DNA of 64,000 nt from Cryptomeria japonica (lineage: Eukaryota; Streptophyta; Pinopsida; Cupressales; Cupressaceae). This document shows, in pieces, positions 46,556 through 58,937 of the stretch. Below the pieces are notes generated by a model. That model had not been told where the DNA came from and searched no databases. It saw nothing but the letters and a program-made list of their open reading frames with translations. The position numbers and the translations under genes were made by a program. The stretch spans positions 26,919,406 to 26,983,405 of the forward strand of contig NC_081409.1 in the NCBI RefSeq assembly GCF_030272615.1. Direction: 5' to 3'. Positions within the stretch are counted from its first letter, which is position 1. Each line of letters begins with the position of its first letter.

Positions 46556-47320
46556 ATGCTTGATTGCAAGTTTGCCCCCACTCCATTTCAGTCAGGTGTT
46601 TTTTTGTCTTCCACTTGCTCTACTCCTTCAGTAGACCCCACTTTATACAGGCAGTTGGTTGGCAGTTTGTTGTACCTGACACATTCTCGTCCTGATCTTT
46701 CCTTTGCGGTTGGCCTTGTCTCTCGGTTCTCCCATGATCCTCATGAGAGCCATTGGCAAGCAGCCAAACGTATTTTGAGGTACATTCGGGGCACCACTCA
46801 TTATGGCATTCACTACACTTCAGGATCCCCTCACATCATTGGCTTCACTGACTCCGATTGGGCTGGTGATGTCAATGATCGGAAGTCTACTTCTGGCTTT
46901 GTTTTTTGTCTTGGTTCTAGTCCTATCACATGGTCTTGCAAGAAGCAGTCTGCTATTGCATTATCATCTACAGAGGCTGAGTATCGTGCAACAGTGTTAG
47001 CTAGTCAAGAGGTCTTATGGCTTCGGAAGTTGATGACAGAGTTTGGGTTTCCTCCAGATTGTCCCACTATTCTTTGGTGTGACAATCAGAGTGCCATTCA
47101 CATTTCTCGCAACCCAATGGAGCATCAGCAGACAAAGCACATTGAAATCCACATGCACTACATCAGGCAGTTGATTCAGGATGGTTCTCTCATCTTGGAG
47201 TACATTCCTACAGAGGAGCGGGTTGCAGACATCTTCACTAAACCTTTGGCATCTCCGCGCTATCTTCAGTTGCACTTCATGCTTGGGGTGAAGGAAGTTG
47301 TCCTTGGGGGGTCTCAGTGA
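46556..47320 (+). pseudogene. Element D RNase H
   Basis: An uninterrupted C-terminal Pol segment. It has RT thumb residues (LVGSLLYLTHSRPDLSFAVG), GFTDSDWAGDVNDRKSTSGF, ALSSTEAEYRATVLASQEVL, WCDNQSAIHISRNP and TKHIEIHMHYIRQLIQDGSL. It ends VADIFTKPLA ... GVKEVVLGGSQ at a natural TGA. Catalytic Asp, Glu and Asp are all present, making this the best preserved RNase H in the window. Confidence 0.94.
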
Positions 47321-47530
47321 GGCCTTCCTTCCTTCATGTTTTCTTTTCAGCATGATTATTTATCTCTTTTTGGAGAGGAGTTTTTTTCCCACTGGGTTTT
47401 CTCCTTTCCTCCGCTTTATAGAGATTTTCTTGTATTCGGGTACCTGATCAGGCCTTGTTGTCAGGACCCTTTATTGCATTGTAGTTCCTTTGCTTTCTTC
47501 TGCATTGTTTGTAGCTGCATTGTAGCTCAT

Positions 47531-47542
47531 CTTAAGGGGGGG
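47531..47542 (+). other. Polypurine tract of element D
   Basis: CTTAAGGGGGGG directly before the TGTTAGAG start of the 3' LTR, matching the PPT of element B. Confidence 0.85.
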
Positions 47543-47860
47543 TGTTAGAGTAAAGTAATTAATTAACTTTACTCTCCTCTTAAGATTTCTCTTTATGCAT
47601 ACATTAGTCATTTAATAATTAATATTTAATTATTAAATGCTCTCACCTTAGGGTTAGGTTTTCCTTTCAGTGTTGATATCCTTTATAAGGATTGATCTCT
47701 TGTATTATTGTAATATTCTTGATTCATTTTTCTCTGATAATAAATCTTTTCACTTTGTCAGAGCCAAAACCCTTGTTTCGTTCTCTCTCTTTCTCTGTGA
47801 CAGGTTTCTTGCATGCAGGTTTCTTTGGGTTCTGTGGATTTGTATTTCTCATATCCTACA
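47543..47860 (+). repeat. Element D 3' LTR
   Basis: A 318-bp direct repeat of 42073-42390. TATA-like TTTATAAGG at 47682-47690. Confidence 0.93.
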
Positions 47861-47865
47861 ACTAT

Positions 47866-50800
47866 CTCTATGACTATTTATGGACCATTCTAATACTTTT
47901 TATACTCTGTCCATGCTACACGAGCTTGCAACAATGCCACAGAACTATATATGTCTGCCCTTCTATTTTTAAGAACTCAAGACTTGGCTATTCCAATTGG
48001 TATTGTCTTTTGTGAATCATAGTGTCTCTGTAGAACTATTAACACTATATTCTTTCTTCAACTGTGTCCTCATGGTTTGAAATATATCTCTATATTTTGA
48101 TAGTCTCTAGTACCTTTTCTCTGAGCCCATTCATTGATTATGACCATTCGAAGACAATGGCTATCTTCTCTATGTTGAATATACTATCAATGACCTTTGA
48201 TGTAGGTTCCTGTATCATGCTAGGAAATTTACTTCAATCACTCTACCCTTTTGGACTGTGATGACTATTATATTCACTATGGCTAGAACCCTTATCAAGC
48301 ATCAGATTGCTATTTGATTCTTCATCAACTCTGTGATAAGGTTTGATCAATATAATTGTATCAATTTCCCTCCAAATTGTCCTTTATATTATCATCCTTA
48401 GAGTTGCTATAATACATTATTCTTTGATATCTTTGTATTGCATATTGGGTCTGCTTATTAGTGTCCTAACTGTGACCTATCACTGTTTGAAGGCATTGAT
48501 CTATAAGATGCTCGCATATACTATGCTAGCTGACTGATTAGACTGCTATGGTATAAGGTTTGCACACTTACCTCTATTCAAACACAAAAAAAGATAGCAT
48601 GCTGGGCTCAACCCTTGTGGGAGCCCATTTTAGTTCACATGTTGTAACTTAATATATCAATGTGAACTTGTAAAGTATTTTAGTGATATTCATCAAACCT
48701 ATACCTGCACAATGAACAAACATGTTAGATAAAACAATGAATTTTTTATTTGTTCCTTTGTTTTCCTCTCTAATTGATGCAATGATAATCATAGCTAATA
48801 TGATGCATTATGAAATTAGACTATGCATTTGTTGATGATGTGTAAGATTAGATTTGAAATCCCGAGCTTCTGACACAATCTATCTCATCTCCTTGCAAGT
48901 ATTCCTGAATGGCGAAGTAAACTGGCATTGAAGATACACCACTCAACTGTGGGATTTGTCATTCTAGGTAATGATGGATCCCTTTTCTCTTTTTATGCTT
49001 CATTGTCATATACATTATTTTCTTTTATAATGCATTTCTTTAGTTATTTCACATTGCTTGTGTGGGACATTGTACCTTTGATATTCATGAATAAAGAAAG
49101 TCATTTTATATGCAAAGTCTGTATATTCTTCTTTAATGTAAATCATTTGCATTGAATTTATTTCTTTAGTTGTTAGCATTTCCTACTTGTATGAGTAATT
49201 AGCATAATCATATATGCACCTTTCAATTTCAAAATGTAAAAAGTTGTCCCAACTCTACTTGACTGAGCTAGAAGAAAAATTAGGTAACACTGCCCATTGT
49301 TATTACATGGCATGATGTTATTGAAATGTATTACCATGTTGTTCTATATGGAGATATGTTACTCCCCCTCCCCCATACACACAAAGGTGTCCTCCAACAT
49401 AACCAATGACCAATAGGGAGATGAGATGCAAAATGAAGCCTCCCTTTCACAATCATAAGGCAAATGTCTCAATACTTATATGGAATATGCTTAATTTATT
49501 GGCTCTATAGATGAACAATACCATTCTCAGGTAATAGTCATTTGTAAGACTAGTTGTTTTATTGTACTATAGGAGTCAAATTGATGGATCTAGGTGATAC
49601 TCATTTATTTGCTCAACTATTCGAAATATATTATATAATTCAATATACAAACTGAATTGCAGATATGTAATCATAGTGAGTGTCATGGAGGGGAGCCAAC
49701 ACTACCAAGCTTCTAACTATCCAACTAAATGAGGTATTCTGGGTAAGGGGATTCAATAAGTATTGTCCTGGCCAGCCTTAGGATTGTGCTTGAATGTTTT
49801 ATTTTCATGCAAAATTCAAACAAACATTTTGTTCTCTGTGCTTGTTAAAAGTAAATCATAAATAAAGGACATAATCAACGTCACAAACAAACATTTGGCA
49901 ATCAAAACAATTTTCAAAAGCAATCATAATCAACTTTGGTTCTCAAAACAAACAAGTGTCCAAAAAAAGTTCACACGAAGTCAAACTTGTTTCAAAACAT
50001 TTCAAAGTATTCATTCAACATTTGGAAAGATCTTATCAACATGGCTTATTAAAACATTGGAAATCCTTGTTTCATAATTCATGTCACTTAGGGTTAGCTC
50101 TTGAATAGTTTAGGTCTTAAGGCATGCATTCATATCCTTTCATATTAGGTTCATTGCTTGGTCATTCATCCCCTCTTTCATTTAGGTTTATAATCATTTC
50201 CCTAGGTCCTTCATTTTCATTGCATTATCACTATCCCAAAATTAGGTCTTTACCTAGGTTGCATTTTGCATTTTCCAAAGTCATTGGTCCTCACATATCC
50301 TCATCACATTGGCTTTCTCATTGTATTTTGTCATATCATATCATATCCATGGGTCATGTCATTATTCATATCATATCCTTAGGTCTTGTCATTATCATTG
50401 CCAATTCGCATTTAGTCTCAAAAGTTGGTTTTTAAAAACTTGAAAAATCAAAACTTTAGATAAAACCCTAAGTTGTTGTTGGGAAGTCTTGACCTTGTCC
50501 AACATTTTTTGTCCAAAATTTGTCCTTTTATCAACATTATTTTATCAAATCTAGCTTAGTATCCAAGCATATAGGTGAGACATTGTCATTTGTCCTATCG
50601 TCATTTGGTCCTTTTGTCTTTTATCAATTAAGGTCTTGACTTCATTTCAATTTCCCAAGGTTGCCTCTTTAGGTTTGCATTTCAAAGGTTTGTCCAAATC
50701 TTGAAAAACAACAAAAACATAGGTTGCATTTTGCATTATCATCTACTAAGGTTGCATTGAGTTGCTTGCATTGAGTTGCATTTCATTGTCATTCCAAAAA

Positions 50801-51018
50801 ATTAAAAGTCTAAAAACATAGATTGCATTCTTGTCCTAGATTGCACGATCATCTTTTAAGGTTGCACTTAGTTGCATATAATTGTCATTCCAAAAATTCA
50901 AAAAAAGGTCCAAAAACATTGGTTGCATTGTAATCCTTTAGGATTTCATTTTTCATTCCATTAGTTGCATCTCATTGCATCCTTAAACTCAAAAATTCCA
51001 AAAACATTGCATAGTGAC
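47866..51018. other. Pre-insertion sequence (part 3) and left part of element F
   Basis: 47866 to about 48560 continues the TGACTGT-rich block. From about 48600 to 49850 nothing is recognised. From about 49850 the sequence changes to TTGTCC/AGGTTGCATT-rich non-coding DNA that leads into the ORF at 51019. This is probably the leader of element F, but I found no left LTR boundary. Confidence 0.35.
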
Positions 51019-53634
51019 ATGTCTATTGAAACAAGGTTCCAAGCTCCTATGATGCAACAAAGGTTGACATATCAACCGATGATTTGTCCAATGAATAACA
51101 CAATGTAAACATGTTTTAATCCAAGGCAATCACAGTTCTATCCAGCCCAACAAAAAGGCAATACCATACAACCAAACTTTCATCCAAATGTTGGTCCACC
51201 TACAAACATGTTATCAGAGTATGGAATCGATCAATTAGGACCACCCACACACTTTCAATCAATTTTGCAACCATGATGTAGCAATGTTTCACCAATGCCA
51301 CCAACAAATGTGTCACCATTTTTTTATTCAAATCAATTAAGCCAAAATCATTTTCAACAAGGACCTTTGTCAAATGGCCAACATATCTTTCCTCCAGATT
51401 TTGGTTATATTTGAGTTCAATCATTATTAGATTTCCAAGAAGATGTAGATTAAGATGACGAATCATACACAAAATCTGAAGTTAGTGAGGCAATGAACAA
51501 TCCTGAGTTTGTGGAATTTTTGGACCAAGTAATCTTAAGCAATCCTCAAAAATAATTTCGATGCACTATAAGAGAACTAGCCTCAAGTCTTGAGCATCAA
51601 TCTTTCGTAACTGACGTAGACCTACAACTAGCCTTGGCATATGAGAAAGCAAATTGTGTCCCACAACAAGTTCAAACAAATCAAGTCTAGAATCACGTTT
51701 TAGAACAAGAGACGAAAATTGCACTTGTGCAATACCAACATCAAATTCAACCCATGTCTAGCAATGACTCATTTGTCCATCAAGAAATTGACCCTCAAGT
51801 GGCCTTCGCTTCTCCTCCCATTCCTTCATCTCCTAAAGTTTCACAAGAGCAATTTCCGTCATCTCCTCCAATTGATATATCTAATAATGCATCCTCCCAA
51901 GGGTTGTCCTTAATAGAAATACATGCCAACCTATGTCTTTATACAAATCCCTTATATTATTTGGAAATACAATATTCAATTCCACTAGATGCTTCTCGTT
52001 TAGAGGGTCCCATACAAAGTCCACCTCCCTCATGTCAAAGCATTAATTCCTTGCCTAAAACCCCTGCGCATATCCAAAGTCCAATCCCATGTCAAGAGGA
52101 TAATTTAGGGCATGAAGAAATAAGTCTCAAAACAAATCAAGATTAAGACCCTAAAACTTTTCCATTGCATACTACATTTGACCAAGATATCATTTCCTTT
52201 GATGATTCCCCTATTCATGTCCATTCTATTCAATGACACAACACCTTTTCAAGTCCTGTTGACACTCCACTCCCTAAGCAAGATCAAAATATCCTAGTCC
52301 ATCCTATCCTAAATGATTCGCTTCCATTTCATGAACAAAATGTCCTTTCAAGTCTCATTGGCATTCCACTCCCTGAGCAAGGTCAAGATATCCCTTCCAT
52401 TCTTCCTAATGATCCCATTGAAAGTCAAGAGAAGAGAACCTTTAAAGAGGAATCCAATGATCTTCCTCCTCGTCAAGCTCAAAGTATCCTTTCAAATTTA
52501 TGTCCACCACAAGATCCCTTTGTTCCTCCATCTTCATGTCCTAATCCTCCATATATACTCCAAGCTCTCATTTCTTTAGATGATCCCATTATTTCTCCCA
52601 TTCCATCTCATGAAGAGTCTGTCATTGATCTTGATCCCCCTCATGATTCTACCATGTTGGCGCAAGATGTTCATGAACCCCCTACATTCACAATGGGTTC
52701 CTCCACTTTGGTCTAGCTTGATCCACTTCATGATCCCATCATTCCCATCATATCGCATCCACTTCATAATGGACTCGTGTCTTCCTCGCAAAGCAAAGCG
52801 TATCCTACGGGTCAAAAGAGTTATCAAGGCAAAGGGGTAGACCTTCACAAGCAAGAACCCCTCCATATCAAAGAAAATATTAATGGTCATGACCTTGGTG
52901 ACATTCCTCAAAACGTTGGTATCCCTACAAATTCAAAATCCAAACATACGCTTTCCCCTTCATCCCTTCCATCCATCTTAGGTCCTTATATCCCTTCACC
53001 CCCTATTCAAGGTCAACAAAGGCACACATCCTTGAGAGTCTTCCACCTATCCAAAAGATCTTCACATCATTCCTATCCATTCATACATTCCTTTCCTTCT
53101 CTAAGCAATTTGGATTCCAAGAATAAAATTCATAAGTCCAATAATCCATACATAGTCAAGGATCAACATGTCCAATCTAATCGACATGTTAAAAACAAAG
53201 CAAAATACAATCCAACAATAAAAAACAATATCCAAAAGGCCACAAAGGACAATTGCTCAAAAAGAAAAGCCAAAATCTGTATGGGTTCCTAAATCCCTTG
53301 TGCAAGCAATGTGTTCCAAGGAACTACAAAAGCATGACAAATAAAAAACAATGTGGATTCCTAAGCGGCTCATAGAAGCACATAAAGAAAAATTCATATT
53401 GGTATCCAAAAATTTTATTCCTCCATCCAAAACTTTCAAATCTATTCCTCCATCACCCCCTTCATCCATTTTGGGTCCTTATGTCCCAAAATCCCTAGCC
53501 TTTCCTCCTTCCAAATCTCAAAATCTAAGATTCACTTTCCCTCCATCAGTCCACCACCTCTCAAGCTGTGTGTCAATGTTGATCTTTCCATACCCAATTC
53601 TTCCAATATCTTATCCATTATCCAATGGATAGTT
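51019..53634 (+). pseudogene. Long Pro/Ser/Gln-rich ORF of unknown function in element F
   Basis: From ATG 51019 one register runs to 53292 (758 codons) with about nine stops. A one-register shift near 53275 then continues it to 53632. The protein is low in charge order, rich in Pro, Ser, Gln and Asn, and has repeated units. Examples are SILGPYIPSP and SILGPYVPKS, and WVPKSLVQA followed by MWIPKRLIEA. I see no Gag knuckle, protease, RT or integrase motif. It sits 5' of the hairpins, where element C has its integrase. It may be an accessory or structural protein of a non-autonomous relative of C, or a degraded extra ORF1. Function unknown. Confidence 0.55.
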
Positions 53635-53883
53635 TCTATCCTTTCATCCCTGTGATTCAATCCTTTGCATAAATCCTTACCTTAGTTCCATCTCATTTCC
53701 ATTCATTATCCCGCCAATGTCTTTGAGCAAACTTTCAATAGTCATGGTCCATTTTTCAAGGCCACTATCTAAACAAAAATATTCTCGAGTCCTTATTCCA
53801 TCCCCTATAATGTATCTGTTTTTCTGCTAAAAAGAAAAATACAAAAAAAGGCAAAAAAAAAAAAAGCAAAAAATCATCACCTT

Positions 53884-54031
53884 GGTGAAAACCTAGCAAA
53901 TAGGCACCTTGTGTGAAATTAAAAAAAAAAGAAAAGAGAAAAAGGGAGAAAAGTAATTCATCCACTGGTGAAAACCTGACAAACAAACGCCTTGGGAAAG
54001 TACCATGATGAAAACCTGGCAAACAGGCATC
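53884..54031 (+). ncRNA. Three two-stem hairpins in element F
   Basis: 25-nt units at 53884-53908, 53967-53991 and 54007-54031. Unit 1: GGTG/CACC outer, AAAA bulge, CCTA/TAGG inner, GCAAA loop. Unit 3: GATG/CATC outer (extendable to 7 bp with 54004-54006/54032-54034), AAAA, CCTG/CAGG inner, GCAAA loop. Units 1 and 3 differ by paired changes in both stems. Unit 2 keeps the outer stem (GGTG/CGCC) but its inner stem is broken by two G-to-A-type changes. Units 2 and 3 are 15 nt apart, the same spacing as the two units in element C, and the spacers align (TTGGG.AAGT...AT). Confidence 0.65.
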
Positions 54032-54034
54032 ATG

Positions 54035-55120
54035 TGTAATATATGAACTTCTTGCATACCATGCTTGGAGGCGAGTTATATCCTATCATATCTTTTTGCC
54101 CTTCATTGCTCCATTATCATGTGATATCCTATCACCCTCTATTATCCTATCGTCCCTCATGTCCATATTCCCTTTTCCACCTTTGATCTTGACAAGGCTG
54201 AGGATCTTCATGAGCATCATGCATTTTTTTAACAACTTTTAGTCTATCATAGCTTTTGGTCTTTATCCATTTGCTTATTACAACCTTTTGTCCATATTCC
54301 TTGGCTTATTGCAACCTTTTGCCACTATCCCTTAGCCTATCACAACCTTCAATACACATCCCTTATCCATTTTTGATCTTGCTTACCCTATCCATATCCT
54401 ATCACAGTCTATACACTCTTTTTCATCACTTGATCTTGATTTGACATAAGGACGTAAGATGCAAAACCATGGTTTCAAAACCTCTTGAAATGTCCCTCAT
54501 GCCATACCATTGTTTTACATTGTCATATCTAGTCCCTTTATCTAAATTGAATTCGTTCTTCTCCATAATAATGGCCTTTGTCTTCTCTCTATCCACCAAC
54601 ATTTCAGCAAGCTTATTTATCCATTCATCATATTCATTGCCTTGCTAGACACAGGGCCAAAATCATAAAATATCATAAAAGTCAAATAAAGTCCTGAAAA
54701 ATCAATAAAAATCAAATACGGTCCTAAAAAAAATTCATAAAAAGTTTATAAAATGACCTAAAATAATCCAAAAACATTGTAAAAAGTCCTAAAAAAAGAA
54801 CAAAAAATTAAAAAAGTTCAAAAACCTTAAAAATTGGAAAACATCAAAATTCAAAAACATTCATTTTCATTACATCAATAAATTAGCTCTTTTGTACATA
54901 GACAAACATTATAGCGGACATTAGACATAATATGCATTAAACATTGCGTTTAACAAATCATGCATTAACAGATGAACTTTTAAATCAACCAAGCATTCAA
55001 ACTAGTAAACTTGTCTTATCAACCAATTAACATCAATATCATTGGTCTTTTTCAACATTATCATGGGTCTTATACATGGTGTGGTATACTTGAAACTAGA
55101 CTATGTCCTATCTCAGACGG
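54035..55120. other. Element F non-coding sequence left of the copia insertion
   Basis: Low-complexity, pyrimidine-rich to AAAATC-rich DNA (54660-54850 repeats short TCATAAAA/AAAATC words). No gene seen. Confidence 0.4.
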
Positions 55121-55125
55121 GGTAC

Positions 55126-56566
55126 TGTTGGCATATGATGAACTGACATGTTGATATGATGATAATGTATGTTGTCATTGATGTCAATAAGTGTAAGTGA
55201 ACTGGTATGCAGATTGAAAGAAGTTGGTGACCCGGTATGAAGAGGTATGAAGAGATGTGGTGAATCAGTGTTGGGGTTTCACTGAGTGTGACTACCGATT
55301 GGTAGTCTCAGCTCTGGGGTTTTCGGTTTGGCAATCTCACTTGTGCGATGCAATTGATGACATTTTGTGATGAGTTAGCTAAGAGACGAGGATGAGATTG
55401 TGATGCCACATCAACTTTGTGCACATGAAGGATTTCCTTGAGGTTCTTGCATGAGAAGAACGACTGCATTAAAAGTCTACCTCGGGAATGAACATTCTTC
55501 TTGGCAGTATGAGAAGAAAGTGTGACGAGTTAGTGATTTCTATGTGCGGTGAAGAATGGATGATATAGATTGTCTTGTGATCTGTTTGAAATTGTATTTC
55601 TCTATGCAAAGTGTTTGGACGATCAAGATTGGACTGCTTGTATTGTAAACCTAAGATGCTTAGGGTTTAGGGCTTATGCTACCGACCTAATTGTTGTCTA
55701 TAAGTTCGATGATGTTTGTTATTGTAAGTTGTTAGCAGATTTTGTGTGTGTATCCGAGTGATGAGATACTTGCCAGACCAGTAAGAGAAAACTGCAGAGT
55801 GTGATTGCAGAAGTAGAGGAACTGAAAAGGATCTGCCTTGGCATGTAGTGATGTTATCAGATCAAAGTTTTTACTCGTTGTCTTCTAACCATTTCAATAG
55901 TTGGAAAATCCCTTTACCGGGTAGCTTTAACAAGCTTACTGTAAATCCTCTAACCAGGTGACTCAAGATCATTGAGTTCTTCAAATCCTCTAGCGGGGTA
56001 ACCTTAAACAGGGTTTCAACCTTTAACAAGGTATATAGCCATCCCTTAACCAGGTGATCTTTAACAAGATTGGTTCCTAGCAGAACCTTTTTGTAAAGTC
56101 TTTAACTAGACTAGGCTCCTAACAGAGCGAACTTCAAAAGAGTTCAAAAACAAGCTTGTGGGTATTCATCCCCACCATGGTTTTTCCCATTTGGGTTTCC
56201 ATGTGAAAAATCTATGTGTCATGTGTTGTGCATTTTTCATGTGATTCTTTGTTTAAGTGATTATGCATGCAGAGCTAATGGTTATGGTATTGGTGACACA
56301 CCACATGCATATGTTTATCGGTGAAGTTGTTATCAAGTATTGAATGTATTTGAAGTGTTTAGACTTATCAGTTTATGTTGTCTGAAGTCTTACTGTGTTT
56401 AACTTGTATTGCCATGGTTAAGTTCAATGATGAAGACAACCGGTTGGTATTGCTTTAACTTGATAAGTTGTTGAGAAAGTTTTTTTCTGTACTGATTCAC
56501 CCCCCCCCCCCCCCCCCCCACCTCTCAGTACCAGTTAGGGTATTTGTTGTTCATCATTATTCATCA
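55126..56566 (+). repeat. Element E 5' LTR
   Basis: Begins TGTTGGCATATGATGAACTG and ends TTCATCATTATTCATCA. It has a pure C run of about 20 at 56500-56519, near the end of the LTR. The region 55880-56110 repeats short CCTTTAACCAGGT/TCTAACCAGGTGA-type words. Confidence 0.92.
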
Positions 56567-56568
56567 AT

Positions 56569-56580
56569 TTGTATCAGAGC
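56569..56580 (+). other. Primer-binding site of element E
   Basis: TTGTATCAGAGC, one mismatch from the tRNA-iMet type TGGTATCAGAGC, two bases after the 5' LTR end. Confidence 0.8.
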
Positions 56581-56637
56581 AACTCTAGGTCCTTGATGAT
56601 ATAAGCTTAACCACTTGAGGTAAAAGATCCTGCCTTA

Positions 56638-57425
56638 ATGATGAAGAGGGAAGGTCCTAAGTTCAATAGAGATAACTTCAAAATATGGAAGGAAAAAATG
56701 AAGATCTATATCAAGACTTTGGGTGCTCAACACTAGAGCTATGCTGAGAATGCCTATGTGATTCCCACTGCCACTCTGACCGATGATCAGAAGAGAGAGA
56801 TTCAAGAAAATGGGCAAGTCATGGAAGCTCTTATTAGCCGTTTGTCTGATATTGAGTTCATTGATGTATAAGATAAGGACACTCCTAAATATGTATGGAA
56901 CACATTGGAAACTATTTATGGCGGTGATGAACATGTAGAGTAAGCTAAGGAAGAGAGCCTTAGAGGAAAATTTGAAGACATGAGGATGGTTGAAGGTGAG
57001 ACCATTCAACAATATGGCATAAGAATCAAAACTGTTGTTGGAGATATCAAGAGCACTGGTGGAACGATTGATGATGCCACCGTTGTCATTAAAGTATTGT
57101 GATCATTGTTACCAGTCTATGCAATCAGAGTTGTTGCTATCCATGAACTAAGGTCTATTGACAAAACCAAGGTATCCTTAGACACTATCATTGCAAAGTT
57201 AACTGCATATGAGTTGAATAGCTATGATGGCAGTGTTCAGAAGACTGAGTCAACTTTTAGAGCATCTGTTGCACCAACCAGAAAAGGAAAAGAAGCAAGT
57301 ACCAATTATGAATCCATGCAAAGCAGAGGTATGGATGATGAAGAAATTCTGATGGAGTTTGAAGCTCTTCTTGCCAAGAGACTTCCAAAAGGTACTGGAA
57401 AATACAAAGGTAAGCTTCCTTTGAA
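56638..57425 (+). pseudogene. Element E Gag
   Basis: From ATG 56638 (MMKREGPKFNRDNFKIWKEK) a UBN2-type Gag runs in one register with stops at about 56738 (probable Trp TGG to TAG), 56868 and 56941 (CAA to TAA) and 57100 (CGA to TGA). It includes YVWNTLETIYGG, SLRGKFEDMRMVEGETIQQY and DTIIAKLTAYELNSYDG. The zinc knuckle at about 57426-57475 is damaged by a one-base deletion and by loss of its second Cys (CFSYNKIGHIVVNC). Confidence 0.87.
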
Positions 57426-58937
57426 GTGTTTTCCTACAATAAGATAGGACATATAGTTGTTAACTGTCCTAACAATGAGAATAAGGATAAACTGGAGAGA
57501 TTTAGAAAGTATAAAGGAGGAAATAGAAGAAATTGTCTTGTTCTAGTGGATGAAGGTGTTACTGATGAAGAATCTGAGGATGAAGAAAATGAAGACGTAA
57601 TATTTGTAGCTGTAAAGGAAGAAGTATCTGACAAGAAAACACTTGTCTCTCCAATTGACAACTCTAATGAGTGGATAATTGATAGTGGTTGTTCTCACCA
57701 TATGACTAGTGATAGGAGAAAGTTTATGTCTCTAGAAGAATATGATGGAGGTGTTGTCAGTTTTGGCAACGATGCACCATGCTTGATGAAAGGTAAAGGA
57801 TCCATCTCACTGAATGGTAAGAGCAATGCAGGTGATGTCTACTGGGTAGAAGGTCTTAAGCATAACCTGTTGAGTGTTGCTCAGTTAAATGATAAAGGAC
57901 TCATTCTGGAGTTCAAAGGTGGAGTCTGTAGTATAAATAGTAAAAGTGGTGAACTTATTGCCACCGGTAAGCAGACCAAAGGTAACCTGTTTTAGTTGAA
58001 TGCCAAGATAAGTCGGTGTCTAATGGCGAAGTTTGATGACAGTTGGATATGGCATAGGAGACTTTATCATATGAACTTTGATAATATTGTAAAGGCTGGT
58101 AAGATCAAGGCGGTAAGAGGATTGCCTTTGCTGAACAAACCTGAGAATTCTTTGTGCAGAGAATGTCAACTTGGGAAGATGTCTTCCTCAACTTTCAAAG
58201 GTAAGTCTTTTTCAGCATTAAACTTACTTGACCTTATGCATACTGATTTGTGTGGTCCTATGAAAACTAGAAGTATTCAGGGAGATAGGTATTTCATGAT
58301 TCTTACTGATGACTTCTCAAGAATGATGTGGGTCACATTCCTGAAAGGCAAGTCTGAGGCATTATGAAAGTTCAAAGACTTTAGAACATTAGTAGAGAAG
58401 GAAAGTGGTCAAAAGATAAAATGCCTAAGAACTGATCAAGGAGGTGAATTCACTTCTAATGAATTCAACAAGTATTTTGAAGATATCGGTATCAAGAGGT
58501 AGTTGTCTGCCCCAAGGACACCACAACAGAATGGCATAGCAGAAAGGAATAACAGGATTGTAGTTGAAGCGGCTAGAACAATGCTGATCCAAGGAAAGGT
58601 TGCTCACACTTTTTGGAGAGAAGCGGTGAGCACTATAGTCTATACTATAAACCGGGTACTCATCAAGAAAGGTAGAGTTAAAACCCCTTATGAGTATTGG
58701 ACTGAGAGAACTCCCATTGTGAGTTACTTTAAAGTATTTGGGAGTAAGTGCTATATCAAGAGAGGTGAGCATTTGAGAAAATTTGATGCTAAAAGTGATG
58801 TAGGAATATTTCTGGGATATTCCACTAAGAGCAAAGCTCTCAAGTGCTACAACAATAGAACATAGAAAATTATTGAGAGTATCAATGTTAGGGTTGATGA
58901 ATCCCCTGAGGAACCCGAGGAAACCTGCAGCGAAGAA
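57426..58937 (+). pseudogene. Element E protease and integrase
   Basis: In the shifted register, protease EWIIDSGCSHHMTSDRRKF (57668-57724) keeps D-S-G. The pre-integrase part is WIWHRRLYHMNFDNIVKAG ... CRECQLGKMSSSTF. The integrase core is LMHTDLCGPMKTRSIQG, LTDDFSRMMWVTFLKGKS, CLRTDQGGEFTSNEF and RTPQQNGIAERNNRIVVEAA. Stops at 57993, 58365, 58500 and 58863 split it into several open pieces. The catalytic DDE residues are all visible. Confidence 0.9.

Larger units (their letters stand above)
42073..47860 (+). mobile_element. Element D: complete Ty1/copia element
   Basis: 318-bp LTRs (42073-42390 and 47543-47860) flanked by the perfect TSD ACTAT (42068-42072 and 47861-47865). LTRs differ at seven sites by my count (about 2.2%). 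The order is gag, protease, integrase, RT, RNase H. The pol frame is unbroken by indels from 43340 to 47320 and has six stops (four TAG, two TGA). One frameshift lies at the very start of gag. Its coding parts look most like element B. Confidence 0.95.
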
